Part shown: in pieces, positions 44,332 through 52,834 of the stretch | Layout of the letters: every line of letters starts with the position of its first letter | How positions within the stretch are numbered: the first letter of the stretch is position 1 | Origin: an uncultured Dehalococcoidia bacterium | GTDB lineage: Bacteria; Chloroflexota; Dehalococcoidia; Lucifugimonadales; UBA3495 | Direction: 5' to 3' | Length of the DNA: 64,000 nucleotides | Assembly: GCA_951812535.1 (NCBI GenBank) | Contig: CATOSK010000013.1 | Location: forward strand, 1-64,000 | Translations under genes and position numbers: made by a program | The notes under the pieces: generated by a model | What the model saw: only the letters and a program-made list of their open reading frames with translations | What the model was told of the DNA's origin: nothing | The model's database searches: none

Positions 44332-45480
44332 CTACCGGAACGCCGGAATCACATGCTTCCCGAACAACTCGATCGACTTCATCACCCTGTCGTGGTCGAT
44401 GGTCTCCGTCTGCATCAGAAACTGCACCTGGTCCACCCCGGTCGCTTCGTGCATCTTCACCGCGTCAATGCAGCTTTGCGGGTCCCCGGCCACAATTACC
44501 CCTCGCTCCGCCAGCGTGTCCGCGTCCATATCCTCCCAGATCCGTTGCGCCAACCCGGTTCCGCCGGAGAGGTCGAACTGCGTCGCCGCACCTTCCTCCG
44601 AGACCTCTTTCACGTCAATGTACCGCGAGAAATTGTGTACCAGGTGTTCGGGTATCCCGCCCCACTGTTCCAGCAGCCGCGCGTATACGTCCTTCTGGTC
44701 CTGCACGTAGGGACGCCCCGGCCCGAAGAAAGTCTTCAGGGAGTCGGCGCAAAGCTCCCTGGCGCTGGCGTTGTCCTCTCCACAGTACCCGAATAGGGAA
44801 CTCAACCACTGGTTGTTGACCTGTGCCCCCACCGGCTGCGCGTCTTTGATGTTTTCCCGGTAGTCTCGGATGTGCGGCTCCAGCACCGACGGCGCGCTGA
44901 TCCCCAGTGCCATCACCCCGATCCCTTTCTGCGCTGCCAGCTCGTAGGTGGAAGGCTGCAGCGCCGCCACCCAGATGGGCGGGTGGGGTTTCTGGTACGG
45001 CTTGGGCAGTACCTCTCTCGGCGGCACCTGCCAGAACTTGCCCTCATACTCAAAGACTTCCGACTCCCAGATCTTGGGAATCATCGTCAGCGATTCTTCC
45101 CACATATCCCGGGTATTCCGGGGATCAATCCCCATTCCGGTCTGCTCAAAGGGGGCTGAGCGGCCTGTGCCTAAGTCCACCCTGCCACTGGAAAGGTGGT
45201 CCACCATCGCCACCCGCTCCGCCACCCGCACTGGGTGGTGGTACGGCAGGATGACCACTCCGAATCCCAGCCGGATGCGCTTGGTCAGCCGGCTGAGGGC
45301 TCCAAAAATCACCTCGGGACAGGGAGACGAAGAGAATGTCGTCAGGAAGTGGTGCTCCACGAACCACACATAGTCGAACCCCATCTCGTCGGCCAGGATG
45401 CACTGCTCGATGGTCTCTTCCACGACCGCATGATCATCCAGCGTCGGACGCTGCATCTCGTAAGCCAACCCAAACTTCAT
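44332..45480 (-). CDS. LLM class flavin-dependent monooxygenase
   Basis: A 382-residue luciferase-like enzyme. It has GFDYVWFVEHHFLTTFSSSP near residue 33, RIRLGFGVVILPYHHPVRVA, SSGRVDLGTGRSA and PKPYQKPHPPIWVAALQPST. It resembles the subgroup of the enzyme at 8085-9128. ATG 45480 is chosen within a longer open frame because GGGAG lies about 8 bases upstream and the barrel then begins normally (MKFGLAYEMQ). It is the first of two adjacent monooxygenase genes. Confidence 0.9.
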   Translation of the reverse strand: MKFGLAYEMQRPTLDDHAVVEETIEQCILADEMGFDYVWFVEHHFLTTFSSSPCPEVIFGALSRLTKRIRLGFGVVILPYHHPVRVAERVAMVDHLSSGRVDLGTGRSAPFEQTGMGIDPRNTRDMWEESLTMIPKIWESEVFEYEGKFWQVPPREVLPKPYQKPHPPIWVAALQPSTYELAAQKGIGVMALGISAPSVLEPHIRDYRENIKDAQPVGAQVNNQWLSSLFGYCGEDNASARELCADSLKTFFGPGRPYVQDQKDVYARLLEQWGGIPEHLVHNFSRYIDVKEVSEEGAATQFDLSGGTGLAQRIWEDMDADTLAERGVIVAGDPQSCIDAVKMHEATGVDQVQFLMQTETIDHDRVMKSIELFGKHVIPAFR

Positions 45481-45595
45481 GACATCACTCCCGTAGCGAA
45501 CTCTAGGAAACCTCCGGGGTATTCTAGCCACCCCACCCACGGCGGGCAATCTCCGAAATCTTGCCGGCCAGGTGGGGGCGGTCAAATGGTCAGGG

Positions 45596-46576
45596 TCAAT
45601 ACTTCTGATCGCAAACCCGAATCAAAGGAATCAACGGCGTCCCGGAAACATCCAGGCACTGGTCCCAGCAGGTGTTGTCCACCACTCCTTCCCCGTGGCT
45701 TTTCACTGCGTCACCCCAATCATCGAGAGAGCGAAACAGTTCCTCACCAACCATGTCATGCGCTTCCAAGAACCCGAGGTAGAGCAGGACGACGGGGACG
45801 CCCAGCGATGCCAGTTTCCACGCCCAGGCAAACCGGTTGGACAACTGGTAGTGGCGGTCTGGGGAAAGCCCCCAGTCACCTTCCGTAACCGCCCGCAGTC
45901 CGGCTGAGGCCTCTCGAATGGCTTGCCCTATGCGCACTCGATTATCGGCATTTGTGCTTTTGCATTTGTCGGATTGAGGCGATATCTCCTTGGCGTGGGC
46001 TTTCGCTTCAACTAAGAGCAATCCGGGGGTGCCTCGAATGGTACAAGTGCTGGCTATGTCCCATCTGGGCGTCCGTGCGTTCTTGGCAACCGCCAGCCAC
46101 CACCTTTCTAGCTGTTCTTGTATTTCGGGTGGGACGAGAAGGTTTGGTTTTCCGAGGTCCACTTCCTTAGCTGGTGAAACGTCCCAGCTACCGCTTTCTT
46201 TCTTCAGCGGTTTGCCAAAAGGCATCCAAGTATCGGCGGGAGTGACCACCACTTCAGGAATGTCTACCAGCGCGGTGAGCCGTTCGGCCACTTCTTCAGA
46301 TTCCCCATCCATCAAGAGGACGCACCGCGGCCGGCTTCCCCGTTTCTTGTCCAGTTGCTTCCACCATTCAATACTGTGGTTTACTGTGAGGAGCGTGTCT
46401 CTTAGTTCATTAACGCCCTCCACTTGCAACCCTTGAACGTTGCCGTCCAGATCGACGCGAGCGAGGACTCTGTCGTTATCCGTAGCGGTGTAGTAGCCTT
46501 TTTTGGACCCCCACACTACGGTTAAGCGGTTACCCTCGTGGTCGAACCATATATTTATTGCTTCTATGGAACCCAT
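45596..46576 (-). CDS. DUF2283-like N-terminus fused to a PD-(D/E)XK nuclease-like domain
   Basis: A 326-residue protein of two parts. Residues 6-58 (INIWFDHEGNRLTVVWG and VDLDGNVQGLQVEGV) resemble DUF2283, a ~50-residue domain usually found alone. The middle (about 80-130) is unassigned. The C-terminal part has a PD-(D/E)XK pattern: D173 in PRWDIAST, then E190-Ala-K192 in LLLVEAKAH, and a helix with GQAIREASAG. A Trp/Leu-rich helical end follows. ATG 46576 is preferred, with AAGGGG 5 bases upstream. It lies 11 bases after the PBECR-like gene. DUF2283 proteins often sit next to DUF4258-like proteins in antitoxin-toxin style pairs, which suggests a role in a toxin system with an added nuclease. 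Confidence 0.65.
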   Translation of the reverse strand: MGSIEAINIWFDHEGNRLTVVWGSKKGYYTATDNDRVLARVDLDGNVQGLQVEGVNELRDTLLTVNHSIEWWKQLDKKRGSRPRCVLLMDGESEEVAERLTALVDIPEVVVTPADTWMPFGKPLKKESGSWDVSPAKEVDLGKPNLLVPPEIQEQLERWWLAVAKNARTPRWDIASTCTIRGTPGLLLVEAKAHAKEISPQSDKCKSTNADNRVRIGQAIREASAGLRAVTEGDWGLSPDRHYQLSNRFAWAWKLASLGVPVVLLYLGFLEAHDMVGEELFRSLDDWGDAVKSHGEGVVDNTCWDQCLDVSGTPLIPLIRVCDQKY

Positions 46577-46587
46577 ACGCACCCCTT

Positions 46588-46875
46588 CTAACGAACGATG
46601 TTGGTTGGGAACGCCGTAACAACGAATGCATTATCGTCCGAGTATTTGACTGCGACGCGTAGCCACTTGTCTCCGACTTCTGTGTCCGCAAACCACTTGT
46701 AGTAGAGTTTAACCGAGTTTGGGTCCTGCTTGTCTTCCGTTATTCGATCCGGTTCTTTGACAGTGTCGCACAATTCCTGGAGCATGGCCTCCATTTCAGG
46801 ATGTCCAGCGCAAATATGCTGCCACCGCTCCTCTGGCAGCCGCACCACCAGGCCGTCATAGTCCTCAATTGTCAT
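46588..46875 (-). CDS. PBECR/DUF4258-like small protein (putative RNase-type toxin)
   Basis: A 95-residue protein with the pattern LPEERWQHICAGHPEMEAML (residues 13-32), then VKEPDRITED, a KLYYKWF strand and WLRVAVKYSDDNAFVVTAFP near the end. This matches the general form of PBECR2/DUF4258-like nuclease-fold proteins of the Barnase-EndoU-ColicinE5-RelE group, with a conserved His near the start. No activity is shown. Its start overlaps the recQ stop by 4 bases and it is followed 11 bases later by the DUF2283-nuclease gene, so the three genes are tightly coupled. Confidence 0.65.
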   Translation of the reverse strand: MTIEDYDGLVVRLPEERWQHICAGHPEMEAMLQELCDTVKEPDRITEDKQDPNSVKLYYKWFADTEVGDKWLRVAVKYSDDNAFVVTAFPTNIVR

Positions 46876-49124
46876 TCGGAGGAAATGCCCTCCCGCCGCA
46901 GGAAAATCCGCGCCAGGCGAATCTCATCATAGCTGAACTCCTCCCCCAGGTACTCCCGCACCGGCCGCAGAAATTCACCCCCGCAGACTTCTAGGGCCAT
47001 CCTGATTTCGCTTATTCGTGCGTCAGATGGCCTCAGGTGATCCAGCTCCATATCCGTGCCCTGCTCGGCCATCCTCTCCAACTGCCCCAGGATAGTCCCG
47101 GTCGTGAGGTCCCGTTCCCTGGCAATCTCTGGAATGGAGAATCGTTGGGACAACAAGGATCTCGTGACGTCATACGTTGTTCCGGTTCGTTGTCTACGCC
47201 TGCGTTCGGGACGGACCTCGTCGTCCGCACCGCTCACGCGGGCCCTTTCCTCTGTCTCGAACAAGCCCTCCGTCCCGTCTTCCAGCCCCCGGGATTGGGC
47301 GTACTCCCGAATCATCCCCAGGAACCGCTCTCCGTACTCCTCCAGCTTCACTTGGCCGACGCCGGAAATCCGCGAGAAGCTCTCCGTCGATTGCGGATAG
47401 GCTGCCGCCATCTGCAGCAAGGAAACATCCCCGAAAACCACAAACGGAGGAACCCCTTTTGCATCCGCGATTTCTCTCCGCAACCCCCGCAGTTCCTCGA
47501 ATAACGCCCCGTCGTATTCAGCCGGAGCGCGTGAGGACACAGCTTCGGTCCTGCTGCGGCCCTCCCTGAGTTCGGCACTTGCCCCTTCCGAGGCAGCCCG
47601 CACTCTGCCCAGCGACAGCGTCTGACGCTCCTGCAGGAACCGCCGGCCTTCACCTGTAACCGCCAGGGTGGGGAATTCACCTTCGTTCCGCGCCAGCAAC
47701 CCCCGGGCCCGTAGCTGGTTGATGATCTCCCTCAGTTGCTGGCGGTCGTAGTCCTTCACAATCCCGTGGACACTCAGCTTGTCGTGCCCCAGTTCCACCA
47801 CCCTCTTTTCCCGGCTGCCTGTCAGCACCTGGATTACATGCATAGCGCCGAACCGTTGTCCGGTGCGAATCACAGCCGACAGCACCTTCTGGGAAATCTC
47901 CGTCGCGTCGAACTCCTCCGCCTTTTCCAGGCAAACGTCACATCCGCCGCAGTTCTCCTCTTCCCAGCGTTCCCCGAAATACTCCAGGATGGATCGCCTC
48001 CGGCAGGCCCGCGATTCGGCGTAATCCACCATCCGGTCCAGCATCCGCCGTGCATTCCGCTGTTCCGTGCCGTCCTCAACCTGGTCAATGAAATAAGAAT
48101 GTTTTGCCTTGTCCGCGTACGCAAACAGGAGGACGCACTCCGCAGGCAGACCGTCCCTGCCCGCCCGCCCCGTCTCCTGGTAGTAACCCTCCAGGGACTT
48201 GGGAAGGCTGTAGTGGACCACCAGTCGGATGTCCGGCTTGTCGATACCCATGCCGAAGGCGATGGTCGCCACGATTACCGGCACCCGGTCCCTGATGAAG
48301 TCCTCCTGCGTTTGTCTCCTCGTAACCGGCTCCAGACCGGCGTGGTACGGGTGGGCGGAAAGTCCCCTGGCGTTTAACTCCTCGGCCAACTCCTCCGTTT
48401 CCCGTCGGGAAAAGCAGTAGATGATGCTGGACTGGTCCCGCCGTTCCCTGAGCGTGGTCAACAACAATCGGAGGTAATTCCCCTTGGGATGCACCGAATA
48501 CCTTAGGTTGGGACGGTTGAAGCTGGACAGGAATACCTTGCCATCGCGCAGGTCCAGTTGGTCGACAATATCCCGCTGCACCCTCTCGGTTGCCGTGGCC
48601 GTCAGCGCCATCACCGGGACCCCGGGGAAGTCCTGCCTGAGCGACTTCAGGTTCCGGTAGTCGGGACGGAACTCGTGCCCCCACTCCGAGATGCAATGCG
48701 CCTCGTCGATGGCTATCAGGCTCGGATGCACCTGTTCCAGGAACCGGCGAAATCCCGGAAGAGCCAGGCGCTCCGGCGCGACATACAGGATCTTCACCTC
48801 CCCTCTCGACGCCATTCCCTGGACCGTGTTAATCTCCGCCCCGGACAGCGAACTGTTAATGAACCGCGCCGGAATCCCGTTGCCGTTCAGCCCGTCCACC
48901 TGGTCCTTCATCAAGGCGATCAGGGGGGATACCACCAGGGTAAGGCCATCGAGCATCAGGGCTGGAATCTGGTAGCAGATCGACTTCCCGCCCCCTGTCG
49001 GCATCAGGACGAGACTGTCCTGCCCGCCCAGCGCGTTGGAGATAATCTCCTCCTGCATTGGCCGGAAGCTGCCGTACCCAAAGTGGGATTTGAGAACTTC
49101 GAGAGGGGATGAATGGCTGGGCAT
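46872..49124 (-). CDS. recQ: ATP-dependent DNA helicase RecQ
   Basis: A 750-residue 3'-5' DNA helicase. Walker A is MPTGGGKS (41-48), the DEAH box is IDEAHCISEWGHE (Asp140 onward), and the helicase motif VI is in YQETGRAGRDG. A zinc site follows (CRRRSI and CGGCDVC), then the RQC winged helix, an HRDC domain around residues 530-605, and an extra C-terminal helix-turn-helix section (TRSLLSQRFSIPEIARERDL). This makes it a long RecQ of the full RQC-HRDC type. Its stop overlaps the start of the PBECR-like gene, which ties a normally stand-alone repair gene to accessory genes. Confidence 0.94.
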   Translation of the reverse strand: MPSHSSPLEVLKSHFGYGSFRPMQEEIISNALGGQDSLVLMPTGGGKSICYQIPALMLDGLTLVVSPLIALMKDQVDGLNGNGIPARFINSSLSGAEINTVQGMASRGEVKILYVAPERLALPGFRRFLEQVHPSLIAIDEAHCISEWGHEFRPDYRNLKSLRQDFPGVPVMALTATATERVQRDIVDQLDLRDGKVFLSSFNRPNLRYSVHPKGNYLRLLLTTLRERRDQSSIIYCFSRRETEELAEELNARGLSAHPYHAGLEPVTRRQTQEDFIRDRVPVIVATIAFGMGIDKPDIRLVVHYSLPKSLEGYYQETGRAGRDGLPAECVLLFAYADKAKHSYFIDQVEDGTEQRNARRMLDRMVDYAESRACRRRSILEYFGERWEEENCGGCDVCLEKAEEFDATEISQKVLSAVIRTGQRFGAMHVIQVLTGSREKRVVELGHDKLSVHGIVKDYDRQQLREIINQLRARGLLARNEGEFPTLAVTGEGRRFLQERQTLSLGRVRAASEGASAELREGRSRTEAVSSRAPAEYDGALFEELRGLRREIADAKGVPPFVVFGDVSLLQMAAAYPQSTESFSRISGVGQVKLEEYGERFLGMIREYAQSRGLEDGTEGLFETEERARVSGADDEVRPERRRRQRTGTTYDVTRSLLSQRFSIPEIARERDLTTGTILGQLERMAEQGTDMELDHLRPSDARISEIRMALEVCGGEFLRPVREYLGEEFSYDEIRLARIFLRREGISSE

Positions 49125-49260
49125 GAGAGGCGCAACTCCACCCTTTGAATCCCTCCGGCGGTAGCCGGGTAGAATCTTACGCTAGCGGCCCAGCTTGGGG
49201 AAGAAGAGGGTTGTCAGTGGAGGCACCGGATCAACGCCGGTACGGTTGGTCGTCCGGGTA

Positions 49261-49716
49261 TCAGTGGTCGTCCCATTTTCTGCCGGTCAGATTCTCCCAC
49301 CGTTGTCTTTGGCGATTGCTTGTAGGAACAAACTTGCATGATTCTGGAGGAGTTGCCCTTAATGCCTCGACTTCTTGCAGAATGAACCTGGCCCGCTCAA
49401 GTCCTTCAGCAACTTCTTCCTCAGTTAGTACGTTCTCGTAGAAGTTCCGGTGCAAATGATCGACAACGGCGAAAGCTTCTTTCAGCTTGGCAATGCCGGA
49501 TTCGTCTGCCAGCCAGAACAACGCTTCATGAGTGAGGTTGTGGTGGCCGTGAAACCAGCCCCAGTCCTCGGCAACCGCCTTGATAGCCTTGGAAACCGCG
49601 CCCCATGCCTTTTCCCCGGCTTGCAGAACGTCGTCCCTTCGCAATTCCTCTTCGGCTTGCCGGATGTAACTATGGCTCAACGCCATGTATTTTTCTGATT
49701 GGGAATCTGTAGGCAT
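49261..49716 (-). CDS. PaREP1/HEPN-like protein
   Basis: A 151-residue helical protein of the PaREP1-type HEPN group. Signs are YIRQAEEELRRDDVLQAGEK near residue 17, WGAVSKAIKAVAEDWG, and the VVDHLHRNFYENV stretch near residue 85. HEPN proteins are often RNases or partners of nucleotidyltransferases in toxin systems; no such partner is adjacent. No ribosome-binding site precedes the ATG. A short palindrome (TGGTCA-CT-TGACCA, 49730-49743) lies just upstream and may be an operator. The recQ gene follows 136 bases downstream on the same strand. Confidence 0.72.
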   Translation of the reverse strand: MPTDSQSEKYMALSHSYIRQAEEELRRDDVLQAGEKAWGAVSKAIKAVAEDWGWFHGHHNLTHEALFWLADESGIAKLKEAFAVVDHLHRNFYENVLTEEEVAEGLERARFILQEVEALRATPPESCKFVPTSNRQRQRWENLTGRKWDDH

Positions 49717-49729
49717 GTTTATTGTTCGG

Positions 49730-49743
49730 TGGTCACTTGACCA
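49730..49743. promoter_or_regulatory. Palindrome upstream of the HEPN gene
   Basis: TGGTCA and TGACCA arms of 6 bp separated by two bases, 13 bases before the HEPN start codon. Position and symmetry suit a repressor-binding site. Confidence 0.4.
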
Positions 49744-49841
49744 TTATTGCCATTTGAAAAGCATGCTCGACACGATAATCCTACCGCGAGCGGCCCCATG
49801 CTGCGCATTTCGCTTGGAGTACCGTGGGTGCGGCGAGCTTG

Positions 49842-51017
49842 CTAGCCCCCTATCAGCACCACTTCCCTCTGAACTGGCGACGTGGCGAACGGCCCATCCT
49901 CGGACATGAAGGCGTCGATCTCGGAACGCACCCCGAACTCCGGCAAATACACTCCGGGCTCGATGGAAAAGCCCACCCCGGGAATGATCCTCCTCGTGTC
50001 GTGAGTCTCGAAACCGTCCAGGTTCACCGCCTCGCCATGCACTTCGTAGCTGATGCTGTGCCCCAGGCGGTGGGTGAAATACGCCCCGTAACCCCGCTCC
50101 TCGATATACCCCCGCGCCACGCTATCCGCCTGCCACCCCTGCACGGTTTCTCCTTTGCTGTGAGACTCCTGCAGGAAGCCCAGGGCGGCATCCCGCGCCC
50201 CGGTCACTATGTCGAAGATCTGTCGGTGCCGGTCCGGGACCCGGCCGCCGATGAAGGCGGTCCAGGTTATATCCGCGTACACCGACTCCGGCGTCGCTTC
50301 CCTGGCCCACAGGTCGATCAGCACCCAATCCCCCGGGCGGAATCTGGCGCTTTCCTCCTCCGATGGCTCGTAGTGCGGGTCGGAACAGTGGGCGTTCGCC
50401 GACACTATGGGCCCATCCGCTGACTCGAGACCCTCCTCCCTGAACCTCTCCCGGATGAACTCCGCAATCTCATATTCATCCACACCCTCTGATAACCGCT
50501 CCCCTATGCGCCGGAAAGCCTCGTTTACGATCTCTCCCAGCTTCGTCGCCGCCCGCCGGTGGCCGGCCAGCTGCTCCGGAGTCCAACGTTGCGTCGCATA
50601 CTGCATCACGTCCGCTGACGAGACCACCTCCACCCCCAGGCTCCGCACCAGCTCCACCGTCCCCGCGTCCACTCGTGAAACCCTGGGCAGTTCGTTCATC
50701 GGAGAATACTCCATGGCCACCCGGTCGGCGTCCTTCAGAGTCTCTCGCAACCGCTCCAGCAACGCCCCTCGCCCGCTGTATACCGCCGTGGCGATGCCCA
50801 ATTCCCCGAACTTGCCCGCATCCACATGATGGGTCACCACTACCGGGGAACCCTCCGCCGGAACGTAAAGGAAACAAGGGCGGGTCACATGCCCAGTTGG
50901 CGTGATTGTCTGCCGGAAGATGGGATTTGAGTGCCGGTAATCGTGAATCAGCCAGGCTGGAATGCCCTCTTGCCTGAGAAAAGACTGCGCGTCGTTGATT
51001 ACCCTGTTTTCGGGCAT
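49842..51017 (-). CDS. M24 family metallopeptidase (Xaa-Pro aminopeptidase-like)
   Basis: A 391-residue pita-bread-fold protein. Metal ligands are visible as WVLIDLWAREATP (first Asp), SVYADITWTAFIG (second Asp), THRLGHSISYEVHG (His), FSIEPGVY (Glu) and GVRSEIDAFM (last Glu). The N-terminal ~170 residues form the creatinase/prolidase N-domain (LIHDYRHSNPIF). It would remove N-terminal residues before proline or hydrolyse a related small molecule. ATG 51017 is chosen over a longer frame because GAGG lies about 10 bases upstream. The SDR gene ends 46 bases before it on the same strand. Confidence 0.88.
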   Translation of the reverse strand: MPENRVINDAQSFLRQEGIPAWLIHDYRHSNPIFRQTITPTGHVTRPCFLYVPAEGSPVVVTHHVDAGKFGELGIATAVYSGRGALLERLRETLKDADRVAMEYSPMNELPRVSRVDAGTVELVRSLGVEVVSSADVMQYATQRWTPEQLAGHRRAATKLGEIVNEAFRRIGERLSEGVDEYEIAEFIRERFREEGLESADGPIVSANAHCSDPHYEPSEEESARFRPGDWVLIDLWAREATPESVYADITWTAFIGGRVPDRHRQIFDIVTGARDAALGFLQESHSKGETVQGWQADSVARGYIEERGYGAYFTHRLGHSISYEVHGEAVNLDGFETHDTRRIIPGVGFSIEPGVYLPEFGVRSEIDAFMSEDGPFATSPVQREVVLIGG

Positions 51018-51063
51018 GGAGTCACCCTCGTTTAAGTGGGATCTTCGAGGCGACGCGTTTGTC

Positions 51064-51861
51064 TTACCGGACTTGTGGAAGGGCGCCGCCGTCGGCAACT
51101 ATGGTGGTTCCGGTAATGAAGCTGGACCGTTCGGATGCCAGGAAAGCCAGAACGTCGCCGACCTCCTCCGGTCTCCCCAGGCGTTTCATCGGGTACTGTT
51201 TCGCGGTCTTCTTCATGAAGTCTTCAACCCGCTGACCTTCGGCTTGGGCTTGCTCCTCCATGGCCGATGTGTAGACCTCTGTCGCCACCGGCCCCGTGAC
51301 CACGTTGTTCACGGTGATGTTGAAGCTGGCCAGTTCTTCGGCCAGTTCCCTGAAGAACCCCACGATGGAGCGCTCGCTTAGGGTGGACAACGCCGTTCTG
51401 GCTCCCGAATCATGGGCCCGGTATGGCAGCAGGTTGAGGATGCGTCCCCAATGCTGTTGCTTCATGTGGGGAATTACTTCCCGGCTCAGGCGGATCGCAC
51501 TGTAAAGGTTCCTTTCCAACGCCGAACCAATGTGGCTGTCATCCAGCTCTGTGGCCGGCATATCGTCGCCCGCAGCCCCGGTGTGAGTCACCAGGATACC
51601 GACCTGGTCGAATCGGTTGTATGTGTCCCGCACGACCCGCCGTATATCCCTTTCCTGGGCCAGGTTCGCGGGAATAGCGAGGACCCTGTGCTGAGAACCC
51701 AGGCGGGCCAGGTCTATTTCGGCCCGGCGCAGGGCGGCCTCGTCCCGGCCGCAAATGGTAACGCTGGCGCCCTCTTTTGCCAGCGCGGTGGCTACCGCCA
51801 GTCCGATACCCCGGGTAGACCCACCCACAATGGCAACCCTGTCCCGAAGCCCCAGGTCCAT
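51064..51861 (-). CDS. SDR-family oxidoreductase with degenerate active site
   Basis: A 265-residue short-chain dehydrogenase fold. Nucleotide-binding GGSTRGIG is near residue 13 and the C-terminal FITGTTIVADGGA is normal. The Tyr-x3-Lys pair is absent: the aligned stretch reads ALSTLSERSIVGFF, giving Ser and Glu at the two positions, and the preceding Ser strand reads ILNLLPYRAHD. It may be catalytically inactive or use a different mechanism. It is the second SDR in the window with this loss (the other is 30253-31071), but the two are not close relatives. It is cotranscribed with the M24 peptidase. Confidence 0.85.
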   Translation of the reverse strand: MDLGLRDRVAIVGGSTRGIGLAVATALAKEGASVTICGRDEAALRRAEIDLARLGSQHRVLAIPANLAQERDIRRVVRDTYNRFDQVGILVTHTGAAGDDMPATELDDSHIGSALERNLYSAIRLSREVIPHMKQQHWGRILNLLPYRAHDSGARTALSTLSERSIVGFFRELAEELASFNITVNNVVTGPVATEVYTSAMEEQAQAEGQRVEDFMKKTAKQYPMKRLGRPEEVGDVLAFLASERSSFITGTTIVADGGALPQVR

Positions 51862-52262
51862 TTCTGGTCCAGCCTCCTAGCCTCTCCGGCTTTTCCGAAA
51901 ATTAAACGGCCCGCCGCCCACAATCAAGGACACTTGGGCTCTCCTTGTTTCAGCACGCCGTAGAATTTGCCGAGCCGATTCTACCACAAGGAGAAAATAA
52001 AGCCGATGTCCACCTGTGCCCAAGGCAAAAATATGGGGCTGACTGGGATCCCTTCGCCTCTCCTCCCGTCATTCCCGCTACGGGCTATTTGCGACAGCCG
52101 CTGGCATTGAGACAAGCCTGCCCCGGGCAGGAGGGGGTTGCCTTGTGGCAGCGGCGGAGCCGCCAAGGGGAATCCAGACCCCCTTCGTCTGGTCCCGGCA
52201 ATATCGTGTCGCCCGTTCAACGTCAGTTTGACCGGACTGGCACTCGTGCGCTTGCCCTGCGC
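51862..52262. repeat. Repeat-rich intergenic region
   Basis: About 400 bases with no gene. It contains a CTCCCGTCATTCCCGC-type stretch near 52055-52079 and hairpins CCTGCCC/GGGCAGG (52117-52131) and CCAGAC/GTCTGG (52174-52192), with GGGAATCCAGACC between. This looks like a degraded member of the dispersed repeats at 55.5 and 62.4 kb. Confidence 0.5.
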
Positions 52263-52832
52263 CTATGCCGGCGCCCTTGGGTCATCAAACCGGAAGCAGT
52301 TGATCAAGTGATCATTTACCAGGCCCGCCCCCTGCATGAAGGCATAGCAGATCGTCGGCCCCACGAACTTGAACCCGCGGGCCACCAGGTCCCTGCTCAA
52401 CTCTTCCGACTCCTGCGTCTTGGCCGGAATGTCCGCGGATTCCTGCCACTGGTTCCAGATTGGTCGCCCGTCCACGAATCCCCAAACGTAAGCGTCGAAG
52501 CTCCCGAACTCCTCCTGCACTCGCAGGAACGCCTCCGCGTTGGAAACCACCGACCTTACCTTCTGCCGGTTTCGCACAATCCCCGGGTCGAGGAGCAGCT
52601 CGGCGATGCGCTCCTCGGGAAATCCTGCGATGGCGTTGACGTCGTAGTTGGCGAATGCCCTCCGGTATCCCTCCCGCTTGTTCAGGATATTTCGCCAGTT
52701 CAACCCCGCCTGGGCCCCGTCCAGGGTCAGGTACTCGAAGAACTTCCGGTCATCGTGCAGGGGCACGCCCCACTCTGTGTCATGGTATTCCACCATGAGG
52801 GGATCATCCCCCACCCACGCGCACCGCTCCAC
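52263..52832 (-). CDS. tag: DNA-3-methyladenine glycosylase I
   Basis: A 189-residue base-excision repair glycosylase that removes 3-methyladenine. The zinc ligands are recognisable: C4 in ERCAWVG, H17 in EYHDTEWG, and the His and Cys of VNDHLINCF near the C-terminus. The helix-hairpin-helix region and catalytic Glu stretch (LTLDGAQAGLNWRNIL; note Asp replaces the common Glu in LxLEGxQ) are present. The ATG lies 2 bases after the stop of the CaiB/BaiF gene, so they share a transcript. Confidence 0.93.
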   Translation of the reverse strand: MERCAWVGDDPLMVEYHDTEWGVPLHDDRKFFEYLTLDGAQAGLNWRNILNKREGYRRAFANYDVNAIAGFPEERIAELLLDPGIVRNRQKVRSVVSNAEAFLRVQEEFGSFDAYVWGFVDGRPIWNQWQESADIPAKTQESEELSRDLVARGFKFVGPTICYAFMQGAGLVNDHLINCFRFDDPRAPA

Positions 52833-52834
52833 CT

